41,043 bases of DNA from Stenotrophomonas cyclobalanopsidis. GTDB lineage: Bacteria > Pseudomonadota > Gammaproteobacteria > Xanthomonadales > Xanthomonadaceae. Below, piece after piece: positions 34,540-41,043 of this stretch (its first letter is position 1; the number at the start of each line of letters is the position of its first letter). Location: assembly GCF_008710035.1 (NCBI RefSeq), contig NZ_VYKI01000004.1:67326-108368 (forward strand), read 5' to 3'. The notes beneath the pieces were generated by a model, which saw nothing but the letters and a program-made list of their open reading frames with translations, was not told the DNA's origin and did no database searches. The position numbers were made by a program, and so were the translations under genes.

Positions 34540-34560
34540 GTGCCGACCGTTGGTCGGCAC
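34540..34560. terminator. Hairpin between convergent genes
   Basis: GTGCCGACC-gtt-GGTCGGCAC is a perfect nine-pair stem with a three-base loop. It lies between the plus-strand ankyrin gene and the end of the minus-strand antiporter gene, so it may serve both. The sequence also matches a further class of short GTxG palindromes common in Stenotrophomonas intergenic DNA. Confidence 0.6.
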
Positions 34561-34562
34561 AC

Positions 34563-36341
34563 CTATTTCTCGTCGCTTTCCGCGTCGGCCTCGAACAGAT
34601 GCATCAGGTCATTGCGTGCATCGCGCGAGGTCTGGATCACTGCGGCTTCGTCGTCATACACCAGGTACTGGTCGCGCAGCAGCTGTTCGTCATGCTCGCG
34701 GAAGCGCTGCACATGGCGCTGCGCCACATCCGCGGCCACGCCCAGCGCGGTCAACACGCGCCCGCTCATTTCCAGGCTGGTGCCGAACACTTCGCGGAAT
34801 GGCTCGGCCGACATGTCCATCAGGCGCCACGCATGCTGGCGGTTGCGCGCGCGTGCCAGCACCTTCGCATCCGGGTACAGGCGGCGCACCATGCGCACCG
34901 CGCGCAGGTTGGTTTCCGGGTCGTCCACGGTGATCACGAACACATCGATGTGCTCGCCACCCGCCGCGCGCAGCATCTCCGGACGGGTCGGGTCGCCGTA
35001 GTACAGCTGGTTGCCGAAGCGGCGCAGGTCGGCCACGGTGTCCGGGTTCGCTTCCAGCGCCACGAATGGCACCTTCTGCGCGGTCAGCAGGCGCGCGATC
35101 ACCTGGCCGAAGCGGCCCATGCCGGCGATCAGTACCTTGGGCTGGTTGTCCGGGGCCACCTTGTCGGCCGGTGCGGCATCGCGCGACGCCGGTTTTTCCC
35201 GGCCCAGCAGCTTCAGCAGCACCAGCATCAGCAGCGGCGTGATCGCCATCGACAGGCCGACGATGGCCACCAGCCGGTCATGGTTGGCGTCGCCCAGCAG
35301 GTGCGCGCGCTGCGCTTCGTTGAACACCACGAAGGCGAACTCGCCGCCCAGCCACAGCACGCTGCCCAGCAGCAGCGACTGCCGCGACCCCAGCTTGGCG
35401 ATGCGGCCGATCAGGTACAGCAGGCTGAACTTCACCACAAGCAACGCAGCCACGCCGGTGGCGATCAGCCACGGCTCGGCAGTGATGCGGTCGAGGTCGA
35501 TGCCCATGCCCACGGCGATGAAGAACAGGCCCAGCAGGAGGCCCTTGAACGGCTCGATCTGCGCTTCCAGCTCGTGGCGGAATTCCGAATCGGACAACAG
35601 CACGCCGGCCAGGAATGCGCCCAGGCTGGGGCTGAGGCCGGCCTCCTGCATGAACCAGGCGGTGCCCAGCACCACCAGCAGCGCGGTGGCGGTGAACACC
35701 TCGGGGCTGCGGGTACGGGCGATGATGCCGAACACCTTGCGCAGCACCGGCCGCCCGCACAGGATCACCACCGCCAACGCACCCAGTGCCACGGCCGCGT
35801 CTTCCCAGCGCAGGGTCTCGTTCTTCGCCCCGCCCAGCAGCGGGATGGCGGCCAGCAGCGGGATCGCGATCAGGTCCTGGAACAGCAGGATGGCAAAGCC
35901 CAGCCGGCCATGGTCGCTGTTGATCGCCTTGTGTTCGGACAGCAGCTGCAGGCCCACTGCGGTGGACGACAGGGCCAGCGCGATGCCGACCACCAGCGCG
36001 CTCTTCCACTGGAAATGATCAAGCAGCAGCAGGCCACCCAGCAGCAGGCCGGACAGTGCCACCTGCGCCGCACCCGCGCCGAACACCGAGCGCCGCATCA
36101 CCTTCAGGCGCGCCGGCGACAGCTCCAGGCCGATGACGAACAGCAGCATCACCACGCCGATCTCGGCCGCACCGAGGATGCGGTCAGCATCCTGCACGAA
36201 GCCCAGCCCGTCCGGGCCCAGCACCACGCCGGCGGCGAGGTAACCCAGCACCGCACCGAAGCCGAACTTCTTGAACACCGGCACCGCGATCACCGCGGCC
36301 AGCAGCAGCACCAGCGCCAGTTCCAGGCCACCGCTATGCAT
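34563..36341 (-). CDS. CPA2 family cation/proton antiporter with RCK domain (Kef-like)
   Basis: A 592-residue protein with about 12 transmembrane helices in residues 1-380: LGYLAAGVVLGPDGLGF, LSSTAVGLQLLSEHKAIN and DLIAIPLLAAIP are typical of KefB/KefC. A Rossmann-type RCK/TrkA-N domain follows at about 400-520 with GMGRFGQVIARLL (first Gly at 407). It probably exchanges potassium or sodium for protons across the inner membrane under nucleotide or thiol-ligand control. The C-terminal tail is acidic and extended. It is convergent with the ankyrin gene. The partner flavoprotein KefF/KefG is not adjacent, so glutathione-adduct gating is not supported. Confidence 0.92.
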   Translation of the reverse strand: MHSGGLELALVLLLAAVIAVPVFKKFGFGAVLGYLAAGVVLGPDGLGFVQDADRILGAAEIGVVMLLFVIGLELSPARLKVMRRSVFGAGAAQVALSGLLLGGLLLLDHFQWKSALVVGIALALSSTAVGLQLLSEHKAINSDHGRLGFAILLFQDLIAIPLLAAIPLLGGAKNETLRWEDAAVALGALAVVILCGRPVLRKVFGIIARTRSPEVFTATALLVVLGTAWFMQEAGLSPSLGAFLAGVLLSDSEFRHELEAQIEPFKGLLLGLFFIAVGMGIDLDRITAEPWLIATGVAALLVVKFSLLYLIGRIAKLGSRQSLLLGSVLWLGGEFAFVVFNEAQRAHLLGDANHDRLVAIVGLSMAITPLLMLVLLKLLGREKPASRDAAPADKVAPDNQPKVLIAGMGRFGQVIARLLTAQKVPFVALEANPDTVADLRRFGNQLYYGDPTRPEMLRAAGGEHIDVFVITVDDPETNLRAVRMVRRLYPDAKVLARARNRQHAWRLMDMSAEPFREVFGTSLEMSGRVLTALGVAADVAQRHVQRFREHDEQLLRDQYLVYDDEAAVIQTSRDARNDLMHLFEADAESDEK

Positions 36342-36465
36342 GGGAATTCCTGGTCATCGCGGGGGCCTGTGCTGCGTTGGTTCGCCGGGGGGAGCGCGGC
36401 CGCGCTGGCCACCCGGTCATTATGCGCGCCCGCCTGTGCACGAACGACAACGGCCACGGAAGGTC

Positions 36466-36504
36466 GGGGTCAGATCCCCTTGCGCCGCAAAGGGCTCTGA
36501 CCCC
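36466..36504. repeat. Palindromic repeat, GGGGTCAGA class
   Basis: GGGGTCAGA at 36466-36474 and its exact complement TCTGACCCC at 36496-36504 flank an inner imperfect stem CCCCTTGCG-CC-GCAAAGGG. This is another intergenic palindrome class known from Stenotrophomonas and Xanthomonas. It lies between the divergently oriented antiporter and mgtE genes. Confidence 0.75.
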
Positions 36505-36749
36505 AGTGGAACCTGACTACCCGCCCGGGCCAGGGTTGACCGGGCGCGCCGGCAGGTCCAGACTGCCCGCCGCTGCCGGTCGAGCCGTTGTCGAGCGTGT
36601 CTGGCAGTACACCCATCCGGAGTCCCCAACCCATGTCCAGCGACAGTAGAAGTCGACCTCGTTCGACGCCAGCGATGGCTACCGCCTGATATCGGGTCGG
36701 TTTGCCTGCGTTGGCGTTGCGCGAGGTCGCATCCCCACAAGGCAAGCCC
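36505..36749 (+). other. Long leader region before mgtE
   Basis: No gene is supported in this part of the 408-base gap between the antiporter and mgtE. It contains a small inverted repeat GTCGA-cctcgt-TCGAC near 36653 and a TTGACC at 36536 without a clear -10. A structured 5' leader that senses magnesium is imaginable for mgtE, but I see no match to a riboswitch class I know. Confidence 0.35.
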
Positions 36750-38120
36750 ATGAACCAGAAGCAACTGCTGCGCCCGGTGGCCGACGCCGCTGCCCTCGCC
36801 GCACCCCTGGCCAACTACAACACCGCCGACGCGGTGGAGTTCCTCAACACGCTCGACCTGGAGCGCGCCGCCGAAACGCTGGCCGCGCTGTCGCTGCCGC
36901 GCGCGGTGAAGATGCTCGAAGCGCCCGAACTGCACCGCAGTGGCGAGCTGGTGGCCGCGCTGCCGCCGGCCCGCGCCGCCGCGCTGCTGGGGCTGATGGC
37001 CGATGACCGTGCTACCGACATCGTCCACGAGCTGGACGAGGAAGAACGCGCGCGGCTGATCCCGCTGCTGGGCAGCGATGCCCGCCAGGCCATCCAGACG
37101 CTGCTGAGCTACCCGGCAAACACCGCCGGCGCGCTGATGACCACCGAGTTCGTCGCCGTGCCCGCCACCTGGACCGTGGCCCAGACCCTGCAGCACATCC
37201 GCCAGGTCGAGCGCACCCGCGAGACGGTGTACGCGATCTACGTGCTCGACCCGGCCAGCCAGCAGCTGCAGCAGGTGGTGACCATGCGCCGGCTGATCAC
37301 CGGCCTGCCGGAGGAGTCGATCCTCGACGTGGCCCAGGTCAATCCGCCGGTCACCGTCGATGCCCTGCTGGACCAGGAAGAAGTGGCGCGGCTGATCCGC
37401 CGCCACGATCTGCTGGCCATTCCGGTGGTGGACGCGCAGCAGCACCTTCTGGGCATCGTCACCGTCGACGACGTGCTCGATGCGCTCATCGAGGAATCGA
37501 CCGAGGACGCGCACAAGTTCGGCGGCATGGAAGCGCTGGACAAGCCGTACATGCAGATCGGTTTCTTCGAGATGCTGCGCAAGCGCGCCGGCTGGCTGAG
37601 CGTGCTGTTCCTCGGCGAAATGCTCACCGCCAGCGCGATGCAGCACTACGAGGACGAGCTGGCGCGCGCGGTGGTGCTGACCCTGTTCATCCCGCTCATC
37701 ATGAGCTCGGGCGGCAACTCCGGTTCGCAGGCCACCTCGCTGCTGATCCGCAGCCTGGCCCTGCGCGAGCTGCGCTTGAGCGACTGGTGGAAGGTGGCGC
37801 TGCGCGAAGTACCGACCGGCATGGTGCTGGGCGCCATCCTCGGCTGCCTGGCCATCGTGCGCATCGTCATCTGGCAGCTGGGCGGCCTGCATGACTACGG
37901 CGAGCACTGGATCCTGCTGGCCATCACCATCGGCGCGGCACTGGTGGGCATCGTCACGTTCGGTTCGCTGTCCGGTTCGATGCTGCCCTTCATCCTCAAG
38001 CGCCTGGGCTTCGACCCGGCCAGCGCCTCGGCCCCGTTCGTGGCCACCCTTGTGGACGTGACCGGCCTGGTGATCTACTTCAGCATCGCCGCCCTCATCC
38101 TGCACGGCACCCTGCTGTAA
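36750..38120 (+). CDS. mgtE: MgtE magnesium transporter
   Basis: A 456-residue protein with the MgtE domain order: cytoplasmic N domain (about 20-125: ERAAETLAALSLPRAVKML, DRATDIVHELDEEERARLI), a CBS pair (about 135-255, ending HLLGIVTVDDVLDALIEEST), a connecting helix, and five transmembrane helices (about 285-456) with the pore-lining SSGGNSGSQATSLLIRSLAL segment. It is a gated Mg2+ channel in the inner membrane, closed by Mg2+ binding to the N and CBS domains. The start at 36750 (MNQKQLL) gives the normal length. Two GTAG-type repeats follow. Confidence 0.95.
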   Translation: MNQKQLLRPVADAAALAAPLANYNTADAVEFLNTLDLERAAETLAALSLPRAVKMLEAPELHRSGELVAALPPARAAALLGLMADDRATDIVHELDEEERARLIPLLGSDARQAIQTLLSYPANTAGALMTTEFVAVPATWTVAQTLQHIRQVERTRETVYAIYVLDPASQQLQQVVTMRRLITGLPEESILDVAQVNPPVTVDALLDQEEVARLIRRHDLLAIPVVDAQQHLLGIVTVDDVLDALIEESTEDAHKFGGMEALDKPYMQIGFFEMLRKRAGWLSVLFLGEMLTASAMQHYEDELARAVVLTLFIPLIMSSGGNSGSQATSLLIRSLALRELRLSDWWKVALREVPTGMVLGAILGCLAIVRIVIWQLGGLHDYGEHWILLAITIGAALVGIVTFGSLSGSMLPFILKRLGFDPASASAPFVATLVDVTGLVIYFSIAALILHGTLL

Positions 38121-38128
38121 CCGGGCCG

Positions 38129-38187
38129 TCATCCACGCATGGCGTGGATCTACTGGATCGCTGCGTCATCCACGCATGGCGTGGATG
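38129..38187. repeat. Two direct copies of a GTAG-type palindrome
   Basis: TCATCCACGCATGGCGTGGAT occurs at 38129 and again at 38166, 37 bases apart in the same orientation. The first ends CTAC (GTAG on the other strand). Each can form a stem ATCCACGC-at-GGCGTGGAT. The pair sits between mgtE and the next gene and may help terminate mgtE transcripts. Confidence 0.8.
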
Positions 38188-38251
38188 CGGTGTGCCGGTG
38201 TGCCTGCGCACGATCATGCCGCTGCAGCGCCAGTCCGTGTACCGTAGGCGC

Positions 38252-40972
38252 ATGAGTACCTACCACCTGCAGTCCGTGTTCCGTCCGCAGTCGGTCGCGG
38301 TGATCGGCGGCAGCCCGCGTGAGCGTTCCGCCGGCCGTGCGGTGATGCGCAACCTGCGTGGCACCGGCTTTCCCGGCAAGGTGGCGTGGATCAACCCGCG
38401 CCACGCCGCGATCGACGGCATCCGCACGGTCAAGCGGCTGAACGATCTCGACTGGGTGCCCGACCTGGTGGTCATCACCGCGCCGGCGGCAATCGTGCCG
38501 CAGGTGGTGCGTACCGCCGCCGAGCGCGGCGTGCAGGCGGCGATCATCCTCACCGCGCATCTCGGCGAAGGCCCGGGCTCGCTGTCCGAACAGGTGGAAA
38601 CGGCGTCGCGCAAGCACGGCCTGCGCATCCTCGGCCCGCACTGCCTGGGCGTCATCGCGCCGCATGCGCGGCTCAACGCCAGCATCGCCGCGCACTTCCC
38701 GCAGGCCGGTGACCTCGCGCTCATCTCCGAATCCTCGGCGATTGCCGCCGCGCTGGTGGAATGGGGCGTGGCACGCTCGGTGGGCTTTTCCGCCGTGGTT
38801 TCGCTGGGCGACACCCTGGACGTCGACTTCGGCGACCTGCTCGATTACTTCGCCACCGACTACCGCACCCGCGCCATCCTGCTCTACGTCGAACACATCA
38901 AGGACGCGCGCAAGTTCATGTCGGCCGCGCGTGCCGCGGCGCGCGCCAAGCCCGTGGTGGTGGTCAAATCCGGCCGCGCCGAGCGCGTGCAGCCCGGCAG
39001 CGCCGACACCCACGTGCAGGCGCTGGCCCGCGCCGATGATGTCTACGGCGCCGCTTTCAACCGCGCCGGCCTGCTGCGCGTGAATGCACTGGACGAGCTG
39101 TTCACCGCCGCCGAGACCCTCGGCCGCCTCGGTACCTTCCCTGGCCGGCGCCTGGCCGTGCTCAGCAATGGTGGTGGCGTCGGCCGCCTGGCGGTGGACC
39201 AGCTGGTGGCGCTGCGTGGCACCCTTGCGCAGCTGTCCGACAGCACGGTGGAAACGCTGGACAAGGTGCTGCCGCAGGGCTGGTCGCGCAGCAATCCGGT
39301 CGACATCGTGGTCGACGCCGATGGTGATCGCTATGCAGCTGCCATCGAGGCGCTGCTGGCCGACAACGAGAACGATGCGGTGCTGGTGGTCAACGTGCCC
39401 ACCGCGTTCACTTCTTCGGCCGATGCCGCGCAGGCGCTGACCCGCACGCTCGGCCTGCGCCCGCGCCACCACCGCGACAAGCCGGTGTTCGCGGTGTGGC
39501 TGGGCAACGATGACCAGGCTACCGCCACGCTCAACGCGGCGCGCGTGCCGACCTATCCCACCGAGGCCGAAGCGGTGCGCGGCTTCCAGCATCTGGTGCG
39601 CTACCGCGAAGCGCAGAACGCGCTGATGGAAACCCCGCCCAGCCTGCCGCAGGACTTCAGCGTGGATACCGCGCGTGCGCGCGCGCTGGTCGACGCCGCA
39701 CTGGCCAATGGCCAGCAGTGGCTGGACCCGCTGGCCACCCACGATCTGCTCAAGGCCTACGGCATTCCGTCGGCGCCGGTGATGCATGCGCGCGACGCGC
39801 ACGAAGCGATGGACCTGGCGCAGCCGCTGCTGGAGCGCGGTGCTACGGTCGCGTTGAAGATCCTCTCACCGGACGTCCCGCACAAATCCGAAGTGGATGG
39901 TGTGCGCCTGAACCTGGCGACGCTGCCGGCGGTGCAGAGCGCAGCCAATGCCATCCTCGAACGCGCCCGCCAGCTACGCCCCGATGCACGCATCGACGGC
40001 CTGCTGGTGCAGCCGACCATCATCCGCCCGAAGGCGCGCGAGATCATCGTCGGCATCGCCGATGACGCCACGTTCGGCCCGGTCATCGTGGTCGGTCGCG
40101 GCGGCACCGCGGTGGAAGTGATCAATGACAAGGCGCTGGCGCTGCCACCGCTGGATCTGCGCCTGGCCCATGAGCTGATCGGCCAGACCCGGGCCTCGCG
40201 CATCCTCAAGGCCTATGGCGATGTGCCGGCCGCCGACGAGCGCGTGCTGGCGCTGGCGCTGGTGAAGCTGGCGCAGCTGGCAGCCGACATTCCCGAAGTA
40301 CGCACGCTGGACATCAACCCGCTGCTGGTGGACGGCAAGGGAATTCTCGCCCTCGATGCGCGCGTGGCCATCGCGCCGTCGCGCATCCTGCACAAGGGCC
40401 GCGGCCACCCGCGCTTCTCGGTGTTCCCGTACCCGAAGGAGTGGGAGCGCACCCTCGAGCTGTCCGATGGTGGCCGCGCTTTCGTGCGTCCGGTACGGCC
40501 GGAGGACGATGCGCTGTTCCGCGCGTTTTTCGCCCGTGTCAGCGATGAAGACCTGCGCCTGCGTTTCTTCCAGTCGGTGAAGCACTTCAGCCACGAGTTC
40601 ATCGCGCGTCTGACCCAGCTCGACTACGCGCGCTCGATCGCGCTGGTGGCGATCGACCCGCGCAACGGCGACATGCTCGGTGCGGTGCGCCTGCATGCCG
40701 ACGCCGACTACCATCGCGGCGAGTACGGCATCCTGATCCGCTCGGACCTGAAGGGCCACGGCATCGGCTGGCGCCTGATGGCGATCATGATCGAGTACGC
40801 CAAGTGGCTGGGGCTGGACGTGGTGGAAGGCCAGGTGCTGCGCGAGAACAGCACCATGCTGGCGATGTGCCAGAGCCTGGGCTTCAAGACCCGGCTGGAC
40901 CCGGACGACCCGACCGTGATGATGGTGACCCTGCCGGTGCAGCAGGTCGAAGTGCCTGCCCCCTCTGCGTAG
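38252..40972 (+). CDS. Pat-like fused acyl-CoA synthetase (ADP-forming type) and GNAT acetyltransferase
   Basis: A 906-residue fusion. An N-terminal CoA-binding domain (about 8-135: FRPQSVAVIGGSPRERSAGRAV), a succinyl-CoA-synthetase-like flavodoxin part (about 150-460), an ATP-grasp domain (about 490-715: SPDVPHKSEVDGV and VVGRGGTAVEV) and a C-terminal GNAT domain (about 750-895, with DLKGHGIGWRLM as acetyl-CoA loop). This is the layout of Pat/PatZ protein lysine acetyltransferases, which acetylate enzymes such as acetyl-CoA synthetase; the ligase part may be regulatory only. The start at 38252 (MSTYHL) is preferred over an upstream frame through the repeats. The TAG stop is part of a SMAG repeat. 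Confidence 0.93.
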   Translation: MSTYHLQSVFRPQSVAVIGGSPRERSAGRAVMRNLRGTGFPGKVAWINPRHAAIDGIRTVKRLNDLDWVPDLVVITAPAAIVPQVVRTAAERGVQAAIILTAHLGEGPGSLSEQVETASRKHGLRILGPHCLGVIAPHARLNASIAAHFPQAGDLALISESSAIAAALVEWGVARSVGFSAVVSLGDTLDVDFGDLLDYFATDYRTRAILLYVEHIKDARKFMSAARAAARAKPVVVVKSGRAERVQPGSADTHVQALARADDVYGAAFNRAGLLRVNALDELFTAAETLGRLGTFPGRRLAVLSNGGGVGRLAVDQLVALRGTLAQLSDSTVETLDKVLPQGWSRSNPVDIVVDADGDRYAAAIEALLADNENDAVLVVNVPTAFTSSADAAQALTRTLGLRPRHHRDKPVFAVWLGNDDQATATLNAARVPTYPTEAEAVRGFQHLVRYREAQNALMETPPSLPQDFSVDTARARALVDAALANGQQWLDPLATHDLLKAYGIPSAPVMHARDAHEAMDLAQPLLERGATVALKILSPDVPHKSEVDGVRLNLATLPAVQSAANAILERARQLRPDARIDGLLVQPTIIRPKAREIIVGIADDATFGPVIVVGRGGTAVEVINDKALALPPLDLRLAHELIGQTRASRILKAYGDVPAADERVLALALVKLAQLAADIPEVRTLDINPLLVDGKGILALDARVAIAPSRILHKGRGHPRFSVFPYPKEWERTLELSDGGRAFVRPVRPEDDALFRAFFARVSDEDLRLRFFQSVKHFSHEFIARLTQLDYARSIALVAIDPRNGDMLGAVRLHADADYHRGEYGILIRSDLKGHGIGWRLMAIMIEYAKWLGLDVVEGQVLRENSTMLAMCQSLGFKTRLDPDDPTVMMVTLPVQQVEVPAPSA

Positions 40973-41005
40973 AGTCGAGGGGGGGGGGGGGGGGGTCGAG
41001 CAAAG
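40969..41005. repeat. SMAG repeat interrupted by a run of 17 G
   Basis: GTAGAGTCGAG at 40969-40979 matches the start of the repeat at base 5, but the expected CTTGCTCGA is replaced by an unbroken G run (40979-40995), after which TCGAGCAA resumes. This is either a real homopolymer in the hairpin loop or an assembly/sequencing error at a hairpin. Downstream bases to 41043 hold only an AGGAGG and an ATG at 41036 that might start another gene; this cannot be judged. Confidence 0.6.
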
Positions 41006-41043
41006 AAGTCCCGCCAGGAGGACGCGACGGCCCCCATGACGAA

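Noticed and set aside
34230..36500. 756-codon plus-strand frame opposite the antiporter
   Set aside because: It is His/Gln/Ala-rich, runs out of the ankyrin gene end through repeats, and shadows a clear antiporter.
38150..39802. 550-codon minus-strand frame opposite the Pat-like gene
   Set aside because: Composition-driven shadow; the plus strand encodes a full four-part fusion protein.
41036..41043. Start of a further gene at the right edge
   Set aside because: Only two to three codons are in the window and the AGGAGG is about 14 bases away, too little to support a gene.

Overview
The window looks like a chromosomal segment of a high-GC gammaproteobacterium of the Xanthomonadaceae, most likely Stenotrophomonas. 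The reasons are the many short palindromic repeats ending in GTAG (SMAG-type elements), the G/C-rich third codon positions, and a gene set typical of xanthomonads (an aryl-polyene/xanthomonadin-like cluster, a CIO-type cytochrome bd, a Pat-like acetyltransferase). The species call is inference; no rRNA or tRNA gene is present in the window.

Layout. (1) 68-4403, minus strand: hemF (aerobic haem synthesis), a small four-helix membrane protein, a Nudix hydrolase, and a secreted S9 peptidase whose end overlaps the Nudix start. (2) 4647-10883, plus strand: an accessory module, less GC-rich over most of its length. A small precursor-like peptide carries a twofold TKCT-x-Y repeat. A perfect intercistronic hairpin follows, then an HExxH protein resembling the alpha-ketoglutarate-dependent HExxH peptide beta-hydroxylases of RiPP pathways, overlapped by an unrecognised 274-residue protein. 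After a gap come a small membrane protein, two MacB/FtsX-type permeases with no ATPase gene, an ECF sigma factor and a 71-residue single-helix protein that may be its anti-sigma. This is the best candidate in the window for an undescribed system: a modified peptide with its own export or sensing and transcription control. (3) 10891-11034: GTAG palindromes in a 41-base tandem array. (4) 11145-13557: cydAB-type quinol oxidase, ending in a strong terminator.

(5) 13775-30211 (possibly to 30705): a tightly coupled run of 17 genes for an aryl polyene lipid. It encodes a chain-length-factor-like ketosynthase, two acyl carrier proteins, an acyl ligase fused to a hot-dog dehydratase, two further ketosynthases, a ketoreductase, a second dehydratase and a thioesterase. 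An MIO-type aromatic amino acid ammonia-lyase is the likely source of the aryl starter. Two acyltransferases and a glycosyltransferase would attach and decorate the product. A LolA-like carrier, an MMPL/RND-type exporter and a DUF3261-like lipoprotein would move it to the outer membrane. A flavin-dependent halogenase-like enzyme may tailor it. A periplasmic protein gene and a large terminator close the unit.

(6) 30865-40972: a YcgL protein overlapped by a 1112-residue membrane-anchored ankyrin-repeat protein; a convergent CPA2 cation/proton antiporter with an RCK domain; mgtE; and a Pat-like acyl-CoA synthetase/GNAT fusion. SMAG-type palindromes sit at most gene ends here. At both edges of the window the GTAG of a repeat contains the stop codon of the adjacent gene, and the right-hand repeat is interrupted by a run of 17 G that may be an assembly artefact.
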